Of a stretch of DNA of 64,000 nucleotides, positions 61,850 through 64,000 are shown piece after piece. The position numbers and the translations under genes were made by a program. Under the pieces are notes generated by a model. That model was not told the origin of the DNA, made no database searches, and was given only the letters and a program-made list of their open reading frames with translations. The stretch is from Shinella zoogloeoides (GTDB lineage: Bacteria; Pseudomonadota; Alphaproteobacteria; Rhizobiales; Rhizobiaceae). The stretch lies in NCBI RefSeq assembly GCF_022682305.1, contig NZ_CP093528.1, positions 2,369,501 to 2,433,500 on the forward strand. Reading direction: 5' to 3'. Within the stretch, counting starts at the first letter, position 1; each line of letters begins with the position of its first letter.

Positions 61850-61882
61850 CCGCCCGAAGCCAGGGTACGCGGCTTCGGGCGG
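61850..61882 (-). terminator. Long intergenic inverted repeat, possible terminator of the 61948 gene
   Basis: A perfect 12-bp stem (CCGCCCGAAGCC with GGCTTCGGGCGG) with a 9-nt loop is followed on the minus strand by TCTATTCCT. It lies about 65 bases past the stop of the small minus-strand gene. The rest of the 61763-61947 gap shows nothing recognisable. Confidence 0.5.
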
Positions 61883-61947
61883 CGGCTCCATGATCATGAC
61901 ATGTCGTTGACGCTAACGCAGTACAAACCCGCGCCACAAGCTTATGA

Positions 61948-62169
61948 TCAGGAATGCAGAAGGGTGAGTTCACGGCGCTCGTTCATCGCCGCAAGCTCCT
62001 GCTGGACATGAATTTTCCGGGCATCGGCCATCGCGATTGTCAAGGTCTCGGTGATCACGCGAAGGCTGTCGTCAGACACCAGCGGCGAAGCCCCCCGGAT
62101 CTCCGCCGAATGCAGCTTGCAAAGCGCGCTGGCCAAAAGCCGCGCGTATTCTTCTGGTTTGCGACCCAT
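61948..62169 (-). CDS. Small hypothetical protein
   Basis: A 73-residue, mostly helical protein that starts MGRKPEEYARLL. It has no recognised family, no membrane segment and no cysteine knuckle. The ATG at 62169 has GGTGGGGAAC just upstream, and a TATAAT box lies 18-23 bases upstream of it. A longer start at 62181 would fall at the predicted transcription start. Plausible as a real gene because of these signals, but not certain. Confidence 0.55.
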   Translation of the reverse strand: MGRKPEEYARLLASALCKLHSAEIRGASPLVSDDSLRVITETLTIAMADARKIHVQQELAAMNERRELTLLHS

Positions 62170-62186
62170 GTTCCCCACCATTTTTG

Positions 62187-62192
62187 ATTATA
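62187..62192 (-). promoter_or_regulatory. Perfect -10 box (TATAAT) for the small gene
   Basis: TATAAT on the minus strand, 18 bases before the ATG at 62169, gives a very short leader. The -35 region is weak (CGCATT at 17-bp spacing). Confidence 0.4.
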
Positions 62193-62248
62193 CTCACATA
62201 AAACCACAAAATGCGGCATAATGCCACACATTTCTCACATGAACGCCG

Positions 62249-62286
62249 AAAAATATGAGCCTCTCCCCGGCAAAAAGCCGGAGAGG
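62249..62286 (-). terminator. Probable terminator of the two-component operon
   Basis: On the minus strand CCTCTCCGGC-TTTTT-GCCGGGGAGAGG forms a stem with a small bulge, followed by CTCATATTTTT. It lies about 50 bases after the sensor kinase stop. Confidence 0.6.
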
Positions 62287-62335
62287 AATGCCGGAAAACC
62301 GGGCTGTTCAAGGAAAATGCAAGCGCTGCCGATAG

Positions 62336-63682
62336 TTAGCCGGCTGCGACCGGAAACACGATCTCCGCCTGGAAGCCATCGGCCTGCCCGGGCACGGGAG
62401 AAGTGAGGACGAGGCTCGCCCGCATCTGCGCCAGCAAGCGGTCGGCGATGGAAAGGCCAAGGCCCGAACCGGGCGCAGCCGTCCGCCCACGCGAGAAGCG
62501 CTTGCGCACCGCCGCCAGCTCCGCCTCGCTCATGGGCGACGCCGCATTGCGGATGGTGAGGTTGCCCGCAGGCGTGAGCACGATGTCCACCGGCTCGCCC
62601 GCCTGCCCGTGCAGAAGCGCGTTCTCGACCAGGTTGCGCAGCACGATGGCGAAGGCATCCGCGGTGCCTTCGCGCAGCGACGGACCGGCAAGCGCGTTGC
62701 GGAGGCGGATGCGCCCGGCATCGTCGGAGGCGCGCTGGAAATCGGTCACCACCACGCCGACGACATCGGCAAGGTCGAAGGTGGTTTCGGTCACGCCGAT
62801 GCCCGCCTCGGCGCGGGCGAGCTGAAGCAGCTTTTCCGTCAGCCGGGTCAATTTCTGCAGGGAGGCCTCGACCTGCTGGGCGCGGGCGCGCACCGGCGCC
62901 TCCTTCAATTCGGCCAGCAGGAGCTGGGTCTGCGCCAGCGCGCCAGCAATCGGCGTGCGCAGCTCGTGGGCGCTGTTGGAGGTGAACTCCCGCTCGGCGG
63001 CGAGCACGGCGCGCAGGCGCGCGAGCAGCAGGTTGACCGAGCGCAGGATCGGCCGCAGCTCCAGCGGCAGGCCTGCCGCATCGATGGCGGCAAGGTTGCC
63101 GCCGTCCTTCTCGCCGATCGCCGCGCGCAGCGTCTCGACCGGCGCAAGGACACGGCGCACGACGAACCAGACCGCCGCGATGGTGACCGGCACGATGAGC
63201 AAGACCGGCAGCAGCAGGGCGAGCGAGCCTTCCACCGTCGCCTCCCGGCGCTCGGCGGCGGAATCCTTCACCTGCACGAAGATCTCGCCGTCCTCCGTCG
63301 CGGCCGTATAGATGCGGCCGGTCGCGCTCTGCCAGAAGCCCACCTTCAGCGGCGCGTCGAAGGGGGCGGCAACCGCCGTATGCGAGTGCAGCAGCACCCG
63401 GCCCGTCGCATCGCGCACCTGATAGGTCAGGTATTCCTCTTCGGAGGGCGCCCGGATGGCTTCGACGCGGCGCGGGGTGGTGAGGTCGCTGCGCCGCAGG
63501 AGATCGTCGGCGACGAGCGGCACCAGGCGCTCGGCCGTTTCCTGCAGGGCACTGTCGAAGATCTCGCCGAATTCGTCATGCATGACGAAGGCACCGAAGG
63601 CGACCGCGAGCAGCCAGAGCAGCGTGATCGTCGCCGTGATCCACAGCATGAGCTGGCCGGCAAGGCTACGGAACACTCTCAT
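62336..63682 (-). CDS. Sensor histidine kinase (QseC/TctE-like)
   Basis: A 448-residue membrane kinase. Transmembrane helix 1 is at about 12-34. A periplasmic sensor of about 120 residues (DEFGEIFDSALQETAERL... start) follows, then helix 2 at about 157-180 and a HAMP-like linker. The phospho-acceptor is in SNSAHELRTPIAG (His near 240). ATP-binding boxes are LRNLVENALLHG and GSGLGLSIAD. The start ATG 63682 overlaps the response-regulator stop (ATGA). The stimulus is not evident; this class senses cations, organic acids or host signals. Confidence 0.9.
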   Translation of the reverse strand: MRVFRSLAGQLMLWITATITLLWLLAVAFGAFVMHDEFGEIFDSALQETAERLVPLVADDLLRRSDLTTPRRVEAIRAPSEEEYLTYQVRDATGRVLLHSHTAVAAPFDAPLKVGFWQSATGRIYTAATEDGEIFVQVKDSAAERREATVEGSLALLLPVLLIVPVTIAAVWFVVRRVLAPVETLRAAIGEKDGGNLAAIDAAGLPLELRPILRSVNLLLARLRAVLAAEREFTSNSAHELRTPIAGALAQTQLLLAELKEAPVRARAQQVEASLQKLTRLTEKLLQLARAEAGIGVTETTFDLADVVGVVVTDFQRASDDAGRIRLRNALAGPSLREGTADAFAIVLRNLVENALLHGQAGEPVDIVLTPAGNLTIRNAASPMSEAELAAVRKRFSRGRTAAPGSGLGLSIADRLLAQMRASLVLTSPVPGQADGFQAEIVFPVAAG

Positions 63683-64000
63683 CGGCCGAGCCTGTAGCCG
63701 ATGCCGCGCAGGGTCTCCACGCAGTCCTTGCCGAGCTTCTTGCGCAGCCGGCTGACATAGACCTCCACGGTGTTGCTCTCGATTTCCGAGCCAAAGGCGT
63801 AGAGCGCCTCCTCGATCTGCCCCTTGGAGACGATAGCGTCGGGCCGTGCCGCGAGCCGCGCCAGCACCGCCCATTCGCGGCTGGAAAGATCCACGGCCTC
63901 GCCCTCGCGCAGCACCCGCCGGTCGGCGAGCTGGATGGTCAGCGGCCCCGCCTCCAGAACGGGAAGCGCTGCGCCCGCATAGCGCCGGGCGACGGCCAGC
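63679..64000 (-). CDS. OmpR-family response regulator, C-terminal part (runs off window)
   Basis: The visible 106 residues are the winged-helix DNA-binding domain of an OmpR/QseB regulator: LSSREWAVLARLAARPDAIVS, then NTVEVYVSRLRKKLG with the recognition helix, and TLRGIGYRLGR at the end. The receiver domain lies beyond base 64000. It is co-transcribed with the sensor kinase, its probable cognate partner. Confidence 0.92.
   Translation of the reverse strand, partial: LAVARRYAGAALPVLEAGPLTIQLADRRVLREGEAVDLSSREWAVLARLAARPDAIVSKGQIEEALYAFGSEIESNTVEVYVSRLRKKLGKDCVETLRGIGYRLGR

Overview
Organism and general character. The window is GC-rich and densely coded. Its alphaproteobacterial hallmarks are a RibH2-type lumazine synthase behind an FMN riboswitch, RIME-like and other rhizobial intergenic palindromes, an L-carnitine dehydrogenase/thioesterase fusion, and many ABC/TRAP uptake systems with Tat-type binding proteins. 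A member of the Rhizobiaceae (Rhizobium, Agrobacterium, Ensifer or Shinella type) is the best reading; the genus cannot be fixed from the sequence alone. No tRNA, rRNA, CRISPR, prophage or transposase was seen.

Layout. (1) 1-1449: the N-terminus of a globin-coupled chemoreceptor and an orphan ParA ATPase. (2) 1669-10734: a minus-strand operon encoding an FGase-family amidohydrolase, TRAP transporter, glutamine-synthetase-like ligase, aldehyde dehydrogenase and iron alcohol dehydrogenase, divergent from an RpiR regulator. It reads as a gamma-glutamylation route for an amino alcohol or amine. (3) 10834-14765: a four-gene ABC importer. (4) 14874-15578: an FMN riboswitch and ribH. (5) 15799-21710: a LuxR regulator divergent from a Pot-type ABC importer plus an SDR. 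(6) 21712-24228: cell-wall enzymes and a YdeI-family protein. (7) 24366-31377: a five-gene minus-strand operon containing a lyase homologue without the MIO triad, a hydantoinase-like protein, a carbamoylase-like hydrolase, a DUF917 protein and a divergent urocanase. It matches the logic of ergothioneine or S-methyl-ergothioneine breakdown to glutamate. (8) 31505-44659: a GlxA/CdhR-like AraC regulator divergent from a nine-gene operon for gamma-butyrobetaine and carnitine catabolism with its own Dpp-type transporter. (9) 44810-46484: an esterase, an ACT protein and an exported PAAR-like protein. (10) 46608-53301: a LysR regulator and an operon in the order of E. coli ydcSTUV-patD. (11) 53954-60670: tandem dimethylglycine/sarcosine dehydrogenase-like flavoproteins, a PEP-mutase-family protein and a divergent LysR regulator. 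(12) 60728-64000: small proteins, an SDR and a two-component system that runs off the edge.

How the parts fit. Regions 7, 8, 10 and 11 form a methylated-ammonium (betaine) catabolic neighbourhood. Ergothioneine would give trimethylamine and glutamate. Gamma-butyrobetaine would go through crotonobetainyl-CoA and carnitine to glycine betaine. Dimethylglycine and sarcosine would go to glycine. The step from glycine betaine to dimethylglycine is not encoded here. Most assignments rest on recognised families plus gene order; substrates are inferences.

A recurrent non-coding pattern: in four of the five binding-protein-dependent transport operons the solute-binding-protein gene is followed directly by a strong palindrome before the next gene.
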